DNA from: Fortiea sp. LEGE XX443
Lineage (GTDB): Bacteria > Cyanobacteriota > Cyanobacteriia > Cyanobacteriales > Nostocaceae
Length of the DNA: 37,691 bases
Direction: 5' to 3'
Assembly (NCBI RefSeq): GCF_015206815.1
Contig: NZ_JADEXZ010000061.1
Location: forward strand, 1 to 37,691
Part shown: one piece after another, positions 18,043-30,613 of the stretch
Layout: every line of letters begins with the position of its first letter
Numbering within the stretch: position 1 is the first letter of the stretch
Translations under genes and position numbers: made by a program
The notes under the pieces: generated by a model
The model's database searches: none
The model's input: the letters and a program-made list of their open reading frames with translations, nothing else
What the model was told of the DNA's origin: nothing

Positions 18043-21000
18043 ATGCGCTCTTGGTTAAATAGTACACTTCGCACTCGCCTAGTACTTCTTGTCCTTTTAG
18101 CAATTATTCCGGCATTAGGATTAATTCTTTATACCGCTTCCGAACAAAGACGTACCGCTACAGCAGAAGCGGAACAGCAGACCCTCCGACTAGCGAGATT
18201 GGTGGCTAATAATCAAAAACAGGTTGTAGATGGAACCCGTCAAATACTGATGATATTGGCACAACTGCCTGTTGTTCGTCAGGGAAATTCTGCCGTGTGT
18301 GATCAATTGCTGGCTGATATCCTCAAACAACATTCGGCTTATGCTAATTTTGCTGTACTTGATGCTCAAGGAAACACGATTTGCAGCGGTATTCCTTACT
18401 CTGGCTTAGTAAATGCAGCAGACCGCAGTTATTTTCAACGTGCTGTGCAAAACCGGAAATTTACAATTGGTGAGTATCAAGTAGGTCGCATCACGAAAAA
18501 AGCCACTATAAATTTTGCTTACCCAGTTCTAGACCAAGACGAGCGAGTGCAAACTGTGGTAGTGGCTGCTCTTGATTTAGCTCAATTGAACCAGTTGGCG
18601 GCGCAAGTAAAAATGCCAGGCGGTTCAGTGCTGAGTGTAGTTGACAACAAAGGAATACTTTTAGTCCGTTATCCCAATTCGCCAGATTGGATAGGCAAAT
18701 CTTTACCATCAAATGCCTTTAAAAAAATGAAAACTGATGGAGAAGGTGTTTATGAAGTGACTAGCCTTGATGGTGTACTTCGGATTTTTGCTTTTGTCCC
18801 ATTAGGCGATGATTCACTCAACCCTGATGAATATATCAAGATTGGTATTCCCACATCTGAAGTTTTGTCTAATGCTAATAGTTTATTAGTCAGAAACTTA
18901 ATTAGTTTAGGTGCAGTTACTATCTTGGCGATAATTGCGGCTTGGATAGGTGGAGATATCTTTTTTCTCCAGCAGATCCAATCTTTGGTGCAAACAGCCA
19001 AAACCTTGGGGAGTGGTCAACTTAACGCACGTACAGGACTTTCTCATATATCAGGAGAAGTTGGTCAACTAGCGCAAGCGATTGACGAAATGGCCGCAGC
19101 ACTCGCAGCACGAGAGAAAGCGATCGCGTCTCTTAGCCAAAATATGCAAACTCTATTTGAGTTAATTCCTATCGGAATTCTGATCACAGAAGATATGGAA
19201 TTTAAGGAGGTAAAATCTAACCCAGCATTTGCGGAAATTTTAGGTTTATCGTCTGAAGCTAATGTTTGTCATACATCTGTTGATGTCCAGCCTCCATCTT
19301 ACAAAATTGTGCGAGAAGGAAAGGAACTCTCAGCAGAAGAATATCCCCTACGCTATGCAGCCACTCATAACACAGAAGTCAAAGGCACAGAAATTGATAT
19401 TGTGCGGAGTGATGGCAGTATCTTTAATTTGTTTGGTTATGCTGCTCCCTTACGTGATGAGCAAGGTAATCCTAGAGGAGCAGTAGCTGCATTTTTGAAT
19501 ATTAGCAATGTCTACGAAGAGCTACGCTTACGCAAACAGGCCGAAGAACAAACACGTCAGTTAATGAGCGAGGTGCAACATCAAGCCAATATCTTAGATG
19601 CAATTCTTTCTGCTTCGGTAGATCATATTTTTATTTTTGATCGTGATGGTCGTTATCAATATGTGAGTCAAGGCGGTGCTGACATTTTCGGGTGGAAACC
19701 AGAGGAGATGGTAGGTAAGACTTGGCAAGAAATTAATTTTGCTCCACAAATGTTTACGAGAATGTGTCGGGTAGACAGCCAACGACAAACAGTGATGGCA
19801 ACAGGGCAACCCATCAGAGCAGATATTGAGTACAATACCGCTAATGGATTGCATTCCTACGAATATATTTTGTCTCCCCTATATAGCCGTGATCAAACGA
19901 TCGCAGGGGTAATTACTATATCCCGTGATATTAGCGGCCGCAAACAAGCTGAAGTAGAGCGCGAAAAATTACTAGTCCGAGAACAAGCTGCGCGAGAAGC
20001 CGCCGAAACTGCTAACCGCATTAAAGATGAATTCTTGGCGGTGTTGTCTCATGAATTGCGAACACCCCTTAACCCGATTCTTGGCTGGGTAACATTGTTA
20101 CGCAGTCGCCAACTGGATGAAGAGAAAAAAGCGATCGCGTTGGAAACAATCGAACGCAATGCTAAATTACAAACTCAACTAATCGGCGATTTATTAGAAA
20201 TATCTCGCATCCTCCAAGGCAAATTAACCCTGAATATTTCTCAGGTTGATTTAGCTGTAACTATTGCTTCTGCTAAAGAAACAGTCAGGTTAGCAGCGGA
20301 AGCTAAATCGATTCAAATTCACACCGAGATAGCACCTGAAGTCCAGCCATTTCTGGGTGATCCTAATCGTCTGCAACAGGTAGTCTGGAATTTGCTTGCT
20401 AATGCAGTGAAGTTTACCCCAATTGGCGGCGAAGTAAAAATCAAATTAGAGTCCACTAATACCTATGCTCAAATTCAAGTCAGTGACACAGGCAAAGGCA
20501 TTACACCAGAGTTTTTACCTTACGTATTTGAAACCTTCCGCCAAGCTGATAGTGCCACAACTCGCAAGTTTGGCGGACTAGGATTAGGATTAGCAATTGT
20601 GCGTCATGTTGTCGAAATGCACGGTGGCACAGTTCACGCCGATAGCCTTGGAGAAAACCAAGGAGCCACCTTTACAGTCAAATTACCAATAATTACTACA
20701 GTTCCACAAATCAATCAAAATAAAACTTTATCCAAAAAATCGTTAAACTTGCGCGGTGTGCGGGTGTTGGTGATTGAAGATGAGCAAGATACACGAGAAC
20801 TACTGGTTTTCATAATTCAGCAGTATGGTGCAGAAGTGACAGCAACCCCATCTGCCATTGAGGCATTAAAAGTTTTCCCACAATCTCAGCCAGATATTAT
20901 AGTGTGTGATATTGCTATGCCAGAAATGGACGGTTATACGTTTATCCGTCAGGTGAGAACTTGGACACAAGAACAAGGCGGACAAATCCCCGCGATCGCA

Positions 21001-21123
21001 TTGACTGCTTACGCTGGAGAATCTAATCGAAAACAAGCTCTAGCAGCAGGTTTTCAAAGACACTTATCCAAACCAGTAGATCCCGAAGAATTAGTAGAAG
21101 CGATCGCTAGTTTAATCTCATGA
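18043..21123 (+). CDS. Hybrid sensor kinase: Cache - HAMP - PAS - PAS - HisKA - HATPase - REC
   Basis: This 1026-aa membrane sensor has a membrane helix at about 11-31. An extracytoplasmic double-Cache-like domain (about 40-280; includes YFQRAVQNRKFTIGEYQVG and APVLD-like repeats typical of dCACHE_1) follows, then a second helix (about 283-303) and HAMP (about 305-360). Next are PAS 1 (about 370-495), PAS 2 (about 515-640) ending in ISRDISGRKQAE, a DHp domain with LSHELRTPLN (His670), a catalytic domain (NLLANAVKFT, then DTGKGI and GLGLGLAIVR) and a C-terminal receiver with Asp956 (VCDIAMPEMDGY). The Cache domain suggests a small extracellular ligand. It is a single gene bracketed by repeat arrays 2 and 3. 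Its final output partner is not encoded here. Confidence 0.93.
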   Translation: MRSWLNSTLRTRLVLLVLLAIIPALGLILYTASEQRRTATAEAEQQTLRLARLVANNQKQVVDGTRQILMILAQLPVVRQGNSAVCDQLLADILKQHSAYANFAVLDAQGNTICSGIPYSGLVNAADRSYFQRAVQNRKFTIGEYQVGRITKKATINFAYPVLDQDERVQTVVVAALDLAQLNQLAAQVKMPGGSVLSVVDNKGILLVRYPNSPDWIGKSLPSNAFKKMKTDGEGVYEVTSLDGVLRIFAFVPLGDDSLNPDEYIKIGIPTSEVLSNANSLLVRNLISLGAVTILAIIAAWIGGDIFFLQQIQSLVQTAKTLGSGQLNARTGLSHISGEVGQLAQAIDEMAAALAAREKAIASLSQNMQTLFELIPIGILITEDMEFKEVKSNPAFAEILGLSSEANVCHTSVDVQPPSYKIVREGKELSAEEYPLRYAATHNTEVKGTEIDIVRSDGSIFNLFGYAAPLRDEQGNPRGAVAAFLNISNVYEELRLRKQAEEQTRQLMSEVQHQANILDAILSASVDHIFIFDRDGRYQYVSQGGADIFGWKPEEMVGKTWQEINFAPQMFTRMCRVDSQRQTVMATGQPIRADIEYNTANGLHSYEYILSPLYSRDQTIAGVITISRDISGRKQAEVEREKLLVREQAAREAAETANRIKDEFLAVLSHELRTPLNPILGWVTLLRSRQLDEEKKAIALETIERNAKLQTQLIGDLLEISRILQGKLTLNISQVDLAVTIASAKETVRLAAEAKSIQIHTEIAPEVQPFLGDPNRLQQVVWNLLANAVKFTPIGGEVKIKLESTNTYAQIQVSDTGKGITPEFLPYVFETFRQADSATTRKFGGLGLGLAIVRHVVEMHGGTVHADSLGENQGATFTVKLPIITTVPQINQNKTLSKKSLNLRGVRVLVIEDEQDTRELLVFIIQQYGAEVTATPSAIEALKVFPQSQPDIIVCDIAMPEMDGYTFIRQVRTWTQEQGGQIPAIALTAYAGESNRKQALAAGFQRHLSKPVDPEELVEAIASLIS

Positions 21124-21146
21124 AATATTTCGTTTACCAATGCGTA

Positions 21147-21270
21147 AGCCCTAATTAAGATTGTAGAGCAACACATTCACATTGCAGAGCGCTACTTAAA
21201 GATTGTAAGGCAATACATTAAGATTGCGCGGCAATACATTAAGATTGCAAGGCGATACATTCACATTGCT
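21147..21270 (+). repeat. Array 3 of 21-bp repeats (six units)
   Basis: The ATTG landmarks fall at 21160, 21181, 21202, 21223, 21244 and 21265, an exact 21-bp period. Cores include GATACATTCACATTGC and AATACATTAAGATTGC; the first and third units are more diverged. It lies between the convergent hybrid kinase and the peptidoglycan-binding-like gene. It follows the same template as arrays 1 and 2. Confidence 0.88.
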
Positions 21271-21300
21271 GATTAAGAGAATTGTGTATACACCGTAGCT

Positions 21301-21723
21301 TTAAGCTAATTCTTTTGCTACTCTATCAAGATTTTTACGTATTTCTAAAGTGGCTACACCAGCCATATGCAGATTATTATCAGCAGAATATTGTGCTGCA
21401 AACTTCTTAACGCCTGCTAAAGTTTTTGGCCCATAGAAGGGATGATCTTTTGGTAAGTCTGCTTTGACAACTACATTCAACTCATATTGCAGAATTCTCA
21501 TAACTTCTTCAGCTTTCGCCATCGTTTTTGGCCCTACTACACCATCCACCTGAAGTCCATAATCTGCCTGAAAGTTTTTGACTGCTTGTATAGTTTTAAT
21601 AGCTGTTAAAGGAGAATTATCTTTAGTAACCGGAAACCCCTTCGCCACAGCAGCAAAATCTTGAGCTAAATATCCCAGTCCAAATAAAATAGAGCGAAAT
21701 TGAGCATTGGTGTAGGTAATCAT
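21301..21723 (-). CDS. Peptidoglycan-binding-domain-like protein
   Basis: This 140-aa protein contains a PG_binding_1-like unit (about 42-80) with the typical AVKNFQADYGLQVDGVVGPKTM pattern. A second, degenerate unit (about 97-135) shows FYGPKTLAGVKKFAAQYS. PG_binding_1 folds usually attach enzymes to cell-wall peptidoglycan, but no catalytic domain and no signal peptide are visible, so location and role are uncertain. The start at 21723 (MITYTNAQFRSILFGLGYL) is the first ATG and gives a full first helix. It is a single gene convergent with the hybrid kinase. Confidence 0.75.
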   Translation of the reverse strand: MITYTNAQFRSILFGLGYLAQDFAAVAKGFPVTKDNSPLTAIKTIQAVKNFQADYGLQVDGVVGPKTMAKAEEVMRILQYELNVVVKADLPKDHPFYGPKTLAGVKKFAAQYSADNNLHMAGVATLEIRKNLDRVAKELA

Positions 21724-22278
21724 ATTAGTAAAGCTCCAGATACTACTGTTTCAAGATTTAATTACTGGGTAATAGGGTTTTATCCATTAACATTCCATAG
21801 CTACACAAGCAATTGATGAGATTCCTAATTGAACAAATAATTGATGGGTAGCAACTGACCCTCAAGCCGACTAAAAACAAGTGGAGTTATATACCAAGAA
21901 GAAAACTAGTATAAATCTTGAATGACCGGACTAGCAAGACTTTCACCAGAAAATACAATTATTTGTTGACATTAGTTGAATACTTACTCAAAATCGCACT
22001 GAGATTTTATTACCAGAAATTAGCAAAAGTTAATTTTACTTTATTGAAAAATACAAATAGTTAATGTAAAAACGGATCTTATAGAGCCGGAAAAAATTCC
22101 CCTTTGATTAAACCATCTCCCTGGGGAAAGTTATGACCATGATGCTTGGTGTGAGGCAGTAAATTGAGATTGCCGGCGAATGGGGAGAAGGTATTTGGCA
22201 AAGTCTTTAAAACAGCATGATACTCAATTCTTGGTAATTGAGAGAATTTGTTGTTGGTACTTTATAAATACTACAGTC
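21724..22278. other. Long upstream region of psbA
   Basis: This is 555 bp between divergent genes. An element TTGACA-17 bp-CAAAAT (21966-21994) is a possible promoter but would leave a leader of about 280 nt. A closer pair, TTGAGA (22239) and TATAAA (22263), would place transcription start almost at the ATG. An in-frame extension of 33 codons upstream of psbA has no D1 homology and is treated as leader. No RNA gene was recognised. Confidence 0.4.
21966..21994 (+). promoter_or_regulatory. Candidate sigma-70-type promoter upstream of psbA
   Basis: A perfect -35 hexamer TTGACA and a 4/6 -10 hexamer CAAAAT are separated by 17 bp. The distance to the psbA ATG is long (about 285 bp), so its target could instead be an unseen leader RNA. 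Confidence 0.3.
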
Positions 22279-23361
22279 ATGACCACAATTCTTAAAAGAG
22301 GCGAAAGCGATAACCTCTGGGCAAAGTTTTGTGAATGGATAACTAGCACTGATAATCGGCTTTATATTGGCTGGTTTGGTGTGTTAATGATTCCTACCTT
22401 GTTAACTGCTACTGTCTGTTTTGTTATCGCTTTTATTGCTGCGCCTCCCGTCGATATTGACGGCATCCGCGAACCAGTTTCTGGTTCTTTGCTATACGGC
22501 AATAACATCATAACTGGTGCTGTTGTACCAACATCTAACGCCATTGGTTTGCACTTTTATCCAATTTGGGATGCTGCATCAATGGATGAATGGCTTTACA
22601 ACGGCGGCCCTTATCAGTTAATTATTCTGCATTTTCTCATTGGCATCTTTTGTTGGCTCGGTCGCCAATGGGAGTTAAGCTATCGTCTGGGGATGCGTCC
22701 TTGGATTTGTGTTGCTTACTCTGCACCTGTAGCGGCTGCAACTTCTGTTTTCTTAATTTACCCCATTGGTCAAGGTAGTTTTTCGGATGGGATGCCTTTG
22801 AGTATCAGCGGTACTTTTAATTTCATGTTGGTGTTCCAAGCCGAGCATAATATTTTGATGCACCCGTTTCATCAATTTGGTGTGGCGGCGGTGTTCGGTG
22901 GTGCTTTGTTCTGTGCGATGCACGGTTCTTTGGTGACTTCTTCGTTAGTTAGAGAGACAACAGAATCGGAATCTCTCAACTACGGCTATAAGTTTGGACA
23001 GGAACAAGAAACTTATAGCATTGTTGCGGCGCATGGTTACTTTGGGCGATTAATTTGGCAATATGCCAGTTTTAATAATTCCCGTTCTTTGCACTTCTTT
23101 TTAGCTGCTTGGCCTGTGGTGGGTATTTGGTTAACAGCTTTGGGTATCAGCACAATGGCGTTTAACCTCAACGGGTTTAACTTTAATCAATCTGTGATTG
23201 ATTCCCAAGGACGTGTGATTAATACATGGGCGGATATTCTCAACCGCGCTAACCTGGGTATTGAAGTGATGCACGAACGCAATGCACACAACTTTCCGCT
23301 AGATTTAGCGATGGGTGATGCTGTACCTGCGGCTTGGCAAACTCCAGCAATTCACGGTTAA
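22279..23361 (+). CDS. psbA: Photosystem II reaction-centre protein D1 (divergent form)
   Basis: D1 binds P680, pheophytin, QB and the Mn4CaO5 cluster in PSII. This copy is 360 aa, starting MTTILKRG. The essential residues are present: Tyr161, His190, His198, His215, His272, Ser264, and the Mn/Ca ligands Asp170, Glu189, His332, Glu333, His337, Asp342 and Ala344 (end after C-terminal processing). It is therefore not a rogue or ChlF-type D1. Gly80, Phe158 and Thr286 exclude the microaerobic D1' type. Gln130 is the low-light-type residue. Unusual residues are Trp126 (normally Tyr), Ser175, Gln199, Phe200, Ala204, Cys212, Trp260, Leu285 and Met345. An ATG 33 codons upstream was rejected because the D1 N-terminus is at 22279. 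A hairpin built of two HIP1 sites follows. Confidence 0.95.
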   Translation: MTTILKRGESDNLWAKFCEWITSTDNRLYIGWFGVLMIPTLLTATVCFVIAFIAAPPVDIDGIREPVSGSLLYGNNIITGAVVPTSNAIGLHFYPIWDAASMDEWLYNGGPYQLIILHFLIGIFCWLGRQWELSYRLGMRPWICVAYSAPVAAATSVFLIYPIGQGSFSDGMPLSISGTFNFMLVFQAEHNILMHPFHQFGVAAVFGGALFCAMHGSLVTSSLVRETTESESLNYGYKFGQEQETYSIVAAHGYFGRLIWQYASFNNSRSLHFFLAAWPVVGIWLTALGISTMAFNLNGFNFNQSVIDSQGRVINTWADILNRANLGIEVMHERNAHNFPLDLAMGDAVPAAWQTPAIHG

Positions 23362-23436
23362 TTGCTGTTGCATTTGTATATTCATCAAGCAGAGGCATCA
23401 AGTAAGATTCTGAATGTAAAACGGAACCAAAATTAG

Positions 23437-23471
23437 AGCGATCGCATTGATTGGGAATTAATGCGATCGCT
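23437..23471 (+). terminator. Hairpin after psbA built from two HIP1 sites
   Basis: Perfect 12-bp arms AGCGATCGCATT (23437-23448) and AATGCGATCGCT (23460-23471) have an 11-nt loop, followed by TCTTAATTT. It starts 75 bp past the psbA stop and is the likely transcription end or mRNA 3' stabiliser. Confidence 0.6.
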
Positions 23472-23570
23472 TCTTAATTTAAATCAGGTAAGTTTTAGAT
23501 TTTAGCTTTAGTCTAGATTTTTACTAAGCGATTCAATATATGATCTAAAATTTACTATTCCAAAATCACA

Positions 23571-24962
23571 ATGGCAGACCTAACTCCTAATTCTAGTTTT
23601 AGTTTGACTCTACGTTTGCAGATTCCCAATCGTGTGGGAATGTTGGCATTGGTGACACAGGCGATCGCTTCCAGTGGTGGTAATCTTGGTCAAATAGATT
23701 TAATTGAGCAAACTCGTCAAGAATCTATCCGCGATATTACTGTTGATGCTGCAAGTACAGAACACGCTGAAACTATCGTCCAAGCAATCAAAGAACTACC
23801 GCACATCAAAGTGCTAGATGTGTATGATCGCACATTTAACTTACACCGTGGTGGCAAAATTAGCATCGCCAGCCGCATCGCCCTCAGAAGTGTCTCTGAT
23901 TTAGCAATGGCTTATACTCCTGGGGTGGGAAGGATTTGTAAAGCGATCGCCCAAAACCCAGAGGAAGTTTATCACCTCACAATTAAACAAAACACCGTTG
24001 CCATTGTCACAGATGGTAGTGCTGTTTTGGGATTAGGCAATCTCGGCCCAGCGGCGGCTTTACCAGTCATGGAAGGTAAAGCCATGCTATTCAAAGAATT
24101 TGCGGGAATTGATGCTTTTCCCATCTGTTTAGCAACTCAAAATACAGACGAAATTGTTCAGGCTGTTAAGCATATTGCACCTGTGTTTGGTGGTGTGAAT
24201 TTAGAAGATATTGCTGCGCCACGCTGCTTTGAAATTGAACAGAGATTACGTCAGGAATTAGATATTCCCGTCTTCCACGATGACCAACATGGTACAGCAA
24301 TTGTGACTTTAGCAGCGTTATACAATGCTCTTAAATTAGTCCACAAGTCAATGGCTGACATCCGCATTGTAATTAATGGCGCGGGTGCGGCGGGTGTAGC
24401 GATCGCGCGGTTACTCCGTAAAGCTGGGGCGCAAACAATTTTGATGTGTGACTCCAAGGGTATTCTTTCAACTAGCCGCACCGACTTGACAGAAGAAAAG
24501 CAAGAATTCGCCGTCAAAGCTCAAGGTACTTTAGCTGGTGCAATGCAAGGTGCAGATGTATTTATTGGTGTCAGCGCACCGGGAGTATTAACCCCAGAAA
24601 TGGTGCAAGGAATGGCAAAAGACTCGATTGTGTTTGCAATGGCTAATCCGATACCAGAAATTCAACCAGAATTAGTGAGCAAAGATGTGGCGGTAATGGC
24701 GACAGGACGCAGTGATTACCCCAATCAAATCAATAATGTTCTGGCTTTTCCGGGAGTATTTCGGGGGGCTTTAGATTGTCGCGCCCAGACAATTACTACC
24801 ACAATGTATTTAGAAGCTGCAAGTGCGATCGCCTCTTTGGTCAACCCAGCCGACTTGAATCCAGAACATATTATTCCTTCTGTATTTGATGTGCGCGTCG
24901 CCCCGGCTGTAGCTGCGGCTGTACAAAGAGCCGCCCGTGAAGAAGGTATTGCCAAGAGTTGA
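23571..24962 (+). CDS. NAD(P)-dependent malic enzyme with N-terminal ACT domain
   Basis: This 463-aa enzyme decarboxylates malate oxidatively to pyruvate and CO2. Residues about 9-85 form an ACT regulatory domain ([19 protein letters not shown]), as in other cyanobacterial malic enzymes. Residues 90-215 hold the malic N-domain with AYTPGVG and the lysine block [10 protein letters not shown]. The metal site [13 protein letters not shown] and FHDDQHGTA follow, then a Rossmann fold with [13 protein letters not shown] and the late block [10 protein letters not shown]. The first glycine loop is followed by an acidic residue (LMCDSKG), which leans toward NAD. The start at 23571 opens the ACT strand. 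It is a single gene 209 bp after psbA. In cyanobacteria malic enzyme feeds pyruvate supply in the light. Confidence 0.92.
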   Translation: MADLTPNSSFSLTLRLQIPNRVGMLALVTQAIASSGGNLGQIDLIEQTRQESIRDITVDAASTEHAETIVQAIKELPHIKVLDVYDRTFNLHRGGKISIASRIALRSVSDLAMAYTPGVGRICKAIAQNPEEVYHLTIKQNTVAIVTDGSAVLGLGNLGPAAALPVMEGKAMLFKEFAGIDAFPICLATQNTDEIVQAVKHIAPVFGGVNLEDIAAPRCFEIEQRLRQELDIPVFHDDQHGTAIVTLAALYNALKLVHKSMADIRIVINGAGAAGVAIARLLRKAGAQTILMCDSKGILSTSRTDLTEEKQEFAVKAQGTLAGAMQGADVFIGVSAPGVLTPEMVQGMAKDSIVFAMANPIPEIQPELVSKDVAVMATGRSDYPNQINNVLAFPGVFRGALDCRAQTITTTMYLEAASAIASLVNPADLNPEHIIPSVFDVRVAPAVAAAVQRAAREEGIAKS

Positions 24963-25002
24963 TCATCTTGTGGGATAGGTATCTCTCCTGTCCCATACAA
25001 AA

Positions 25003-25065
25003 AGGTGATAGGTTACAGGTTACAGGTGATAGGTTACAGGTTACAGGTGATAGGTAATAGGTTAT
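25003..25065 (+). repeat. Heptamer array with 21-bp higher order
   Basis: Nine contiguous heptamers occur in the order AGGTGAT, AGGTTAC, AGGTTAC, twice over, then AGGTGAT, AGGTAAT, AGGTTAT. The first six form a 21-bp super-repeat. It abuts copy B of the dispersed repeat. Confidence 0.92.
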
Positions 25066-25145
25066 ACTAATTCTCTAAAATTAGGCAACGCATTCAAATC
25101 CCACAACCCAGACAAAACCAGAGTTTCTTAATTACGAATTACGAA
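25063..25145 (+). repeat. Dispersed intergenic repeat, copy B
   Basis: This is the inverted-orientation partner of 13531-13613, with about five differences over 83 bp counted by eye. It is flanked by AGGTNAY heptamers on the left and runs into AATTACG heptamers on the right. Confidence 0.88.
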
Positions 25146-25535
25146 CTTGTACTGAGCGTAGCCGAAGTATTACGAACTACGCCCTTTTGTATTTAGCAGC
25201 CCCTCACGGCGATCGTCGGACTGAAGGCTAAAATTTGTATACTTTTGTCGTGGCTAAATAAAATTTGAGTTGAGGCTCAAGTAAAATATTTTTGTAAAGT
25301 TTTTAACTTTCAGATACAAAACTTAGATTTTGTCTCATGTCAATAGGAGAAATTATTCTGAGAATTGCTGGAGTGAAGCTACAGAATCTACACACTTCTT
25401 AATAAATTACCAGGAAAAACGCAAAACGTTCTAATCTAAAAGCTGACTGGGTTAATTTTACTGACAGTTTTGAAAGCGGTACTCTGAGGGCATGAACACA
25501 CCGATGTGTCAAGCATCAAAGAGACCCAGACTTAA

Positions 25536-28982
<3,447 letters not shown>

Positions 28983-29338
28983 CACTTAGCCAATAGTCAA
29001 TGGTCAATAGTCAAAAAGTTCACACTCTTGACTATTGACCATTTGTAATACCCCTTTCAGATTGCCAATTTAGTTATAAATCTGAAAATGAATATTACAA
29101 ACTGTTAAGAACAGTCATAAATGCTCAACAGAATGCCGGAGAATATTTTGCGGAAGGTAGCTAAGTTTAAAAGCTCGTGTAGTTGAAATTGACACCAGCA
29201 ACATCGTAAAGTATTAGCTACAGCAGCTACTCAACTGTTGTATCTAAAAAACAACGAGAAGACGTAGCTACACTCAACCAAAATTAAAACCGCACCAGTT
29301 TCATATTCTGGTTTCATTAGTACTGGAGGAATCCATTA
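28983..29338. other. apcE-apcA intergenic region
   Basis: This 356-bp gap contains a strong heptamer-derived hairpin right after apcE and a perfect dyad ACTGTT-AAG-AACAGT at 29101-29115. A strong GGAGG ribosome site lies ten bases before apcA. A separate apcA promoter is likely here, but its hexamers are not clear. Confidence 0.5.
29000..29042 (+). terminator. 15-bp perfect hairpin after apcE
   Basis: Arms ATGGTCAATAGTCAA (29000-29014) and TTGACTATTGACCAT (29028-29042) have a 13-nt loop, followed by TTGTAATACC. The sequence is built of TCAATAG/TCAATGG heptamers. It probably acts as a partial terminator or stabiliser separating apcE from the more abundant apcAB mRNA. Confidence 0.6.
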
Positions 29339-29824
29339 ATGAGTATCGTCACGAAGTCCATCGTGAATGCTGATGCAGAAGCTCGCTACCTTAGCCCCGG
29401 CGAACTGGATCGGATCAAGAGCTTTGTTACCACTGGCGAACGTCGCCTCCGCATCGCTCAAGTTTTGACCGACAACCGTGAGCGCATTGTTAAGCAAGCT
29501 GGCGACCAATTGTTCCAAAAGCGCCCTGATGTCGTATCTCCTGGCGGTAACGCTTACGGTCAAGAAATGACAGCTACCTGTCTGCGTGACCTAGATTACT
29601 ACCTCCGCCTAATCACCTACGGAGTAGTTTCTGGTGATGTTACCCCCATCGAAGAAATCGGTGTAGTTGGCGTTCGTGAAATGTACAAATCCCTCGGCAC
29701 TCCCATCGATGCTGTTGCTGGTGGTGTTGCTGCGATGAAGAACGTTGCTGCTTCCTTGCTGTCTGCTGAAGATGCTTCTGAAGCTAGCGCCTACTTCGAC
29801 TACCTAGTTGGTGCAATGCAGTAG
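29339..29824 (+). CDS. apcA: Allophycocyanin alpha subunit
   Basis: ApcA pairs with ApcB to form the allophycocyanin trimers of the phycobilisome core on the thylakoid surface. It is 161 aa, the family length. Phycocyanobilin-binding Cys81 sits in [12 protein letters not shown], and the globin-like helices ([23 protein letters not shown]) are well conserved. The start at 29339 is preceded by GGAGG. apcB begins 64 bp downstream in the same operon. Confidence 0.98.
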   Translation: MSIVTKSIVNADAEARYLSPGELDRIKSFVTTGERRLRIAQVLTDNRERIVKQAGDQLFQKRPDVVSPGGNAYGQEMTATCLRDLDYYLRLITYGVVSGDVTPIEEIGVVGVREMYKSLGTPIDAVAGGVAAMKNVAASLLSAEDASEASAYFDYLVGAMQ

Positions 29825-29888
29825 GTTGAGGTTTTCTCCCTGCTGACACAAACTGTTGCAATACGGTTGGAAATAAGGAAATAACAAC

Positions 29889-30374
29889 ATGCAAGACGCA
29901 ATTACCTCTGTCATTAACTCTTCAGACGTTCAAGGTAAGTACCTCGACACCGCTGCTCTAGAAAAGCTCAAAGGTTACTTCTCCACCGGTGAACTGCGCG
30001 TTCGTGCAGCTACCACCATCAGTGCTAACGCAGCAGCGATCGTTAAAGAAGCTGTTGCTAAGTCTCTGTTGTACTCTGACATCACCCGTCCCGGTGGTAA
30101 CATGTACACCACCCGTCGTTACGCTGCTTGTATCCGCGACTTGGATTACTACCTCCGCTATGCTACCTATGCTATGCTGGCTGGCGATCCTTCCATCCTG
30201 GATGAGCGCGTATTGAATGGTTTGAAAGAAACCTACAACTCTTTAGGTGTACCAGTTGGTGCTACAGTACAAGCTATCCAAGCTATCAAAGAAGTAACTG
30301 CTAGCTTGGTTGGCCCTGATGCTGGTAAAGAAATGGGCGTTTACCTAGACTATATCTCCTCTGGCTTAAGCTAA
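29889..30374 (+). CDS. apcB: Allophycocyanin beta subunit
   Basis: ApcB is the beta partner in the core allophycocyanin heterodimer. It is 161 aa, with phycocyanobilin-binding Cys81 ([17 protein letters not shown]) and Asn71 in GGNMY, the residue that is N-methylated in beta phycobiliproteins. AAGGAA precedes the ATG. It is co-transcribed with apcA; a hairpin after the stop separates it from apcC. Confidence 0.98.
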   Translation: MQDAITSVINSSDVQGKYLDTAALEKLKGYFSTGELRVRAATTISANAAAIVKEAVAKSLLYSDITRPGGNMYTTRRYAACIRDLDYYLRYATYAMLAGDPSILDERVLNGLKETYNSLGVPVGATVQAIQAIKEVTASLVGPDAGKEMGVYLDYISSGLS

Positions 30375-30384
30375 AAACTAGTGT

Positions 30385-30404
30385 GCATCTAATTAATTAG
30401 GTGC
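30385..30404 (+). terminator. Hairpin between apcB and apcC
   Basis: GCATCTAATT and AATTAGGTGC form a 10-bp stem with one T-G pair, followed shortly by GGCTTTATT. It lies 10 bp after the apcB stop, so it may reduce read-through into apcC or protect the apcAB mRNA. Confidence 0.45.
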
Positions 30405-30613
30405 GGCTTTATTAAGGTCTGGAAATCAAGCGTGAGTGCTAGAACGTTTTGTCGCTTATCTTAATTGCATAAATCACGATGAGTGTTAGTGGTCTAGTAT
30501 TGATGTTTGATTTCCAGCCTTTGAGAGATTAATTAAAGATTTGTCTAAAAAATATACTCCCGCTTCATTTTGAGATAAAAAAGTTTTCACACTCACCACA
30601 GGAGATTCCACAC

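Noticed and set aside
22180-22278. N-terminal extension of D1 by 33 residues
   Set aside because: The open frame is in phase but has no D1 similarity; all D1 proteins start at the MTT-like residue encoded at 22279.
22279-23361. psbA as part of a far-red (FaRLiP) cluster with the apc genes
   Set aside because: ApcE keeps its chromophore cysteine, apcA/B/C are the standard forms, and no other FaRLiP genes are seen; psbA and apc are separated by malic enzyme.
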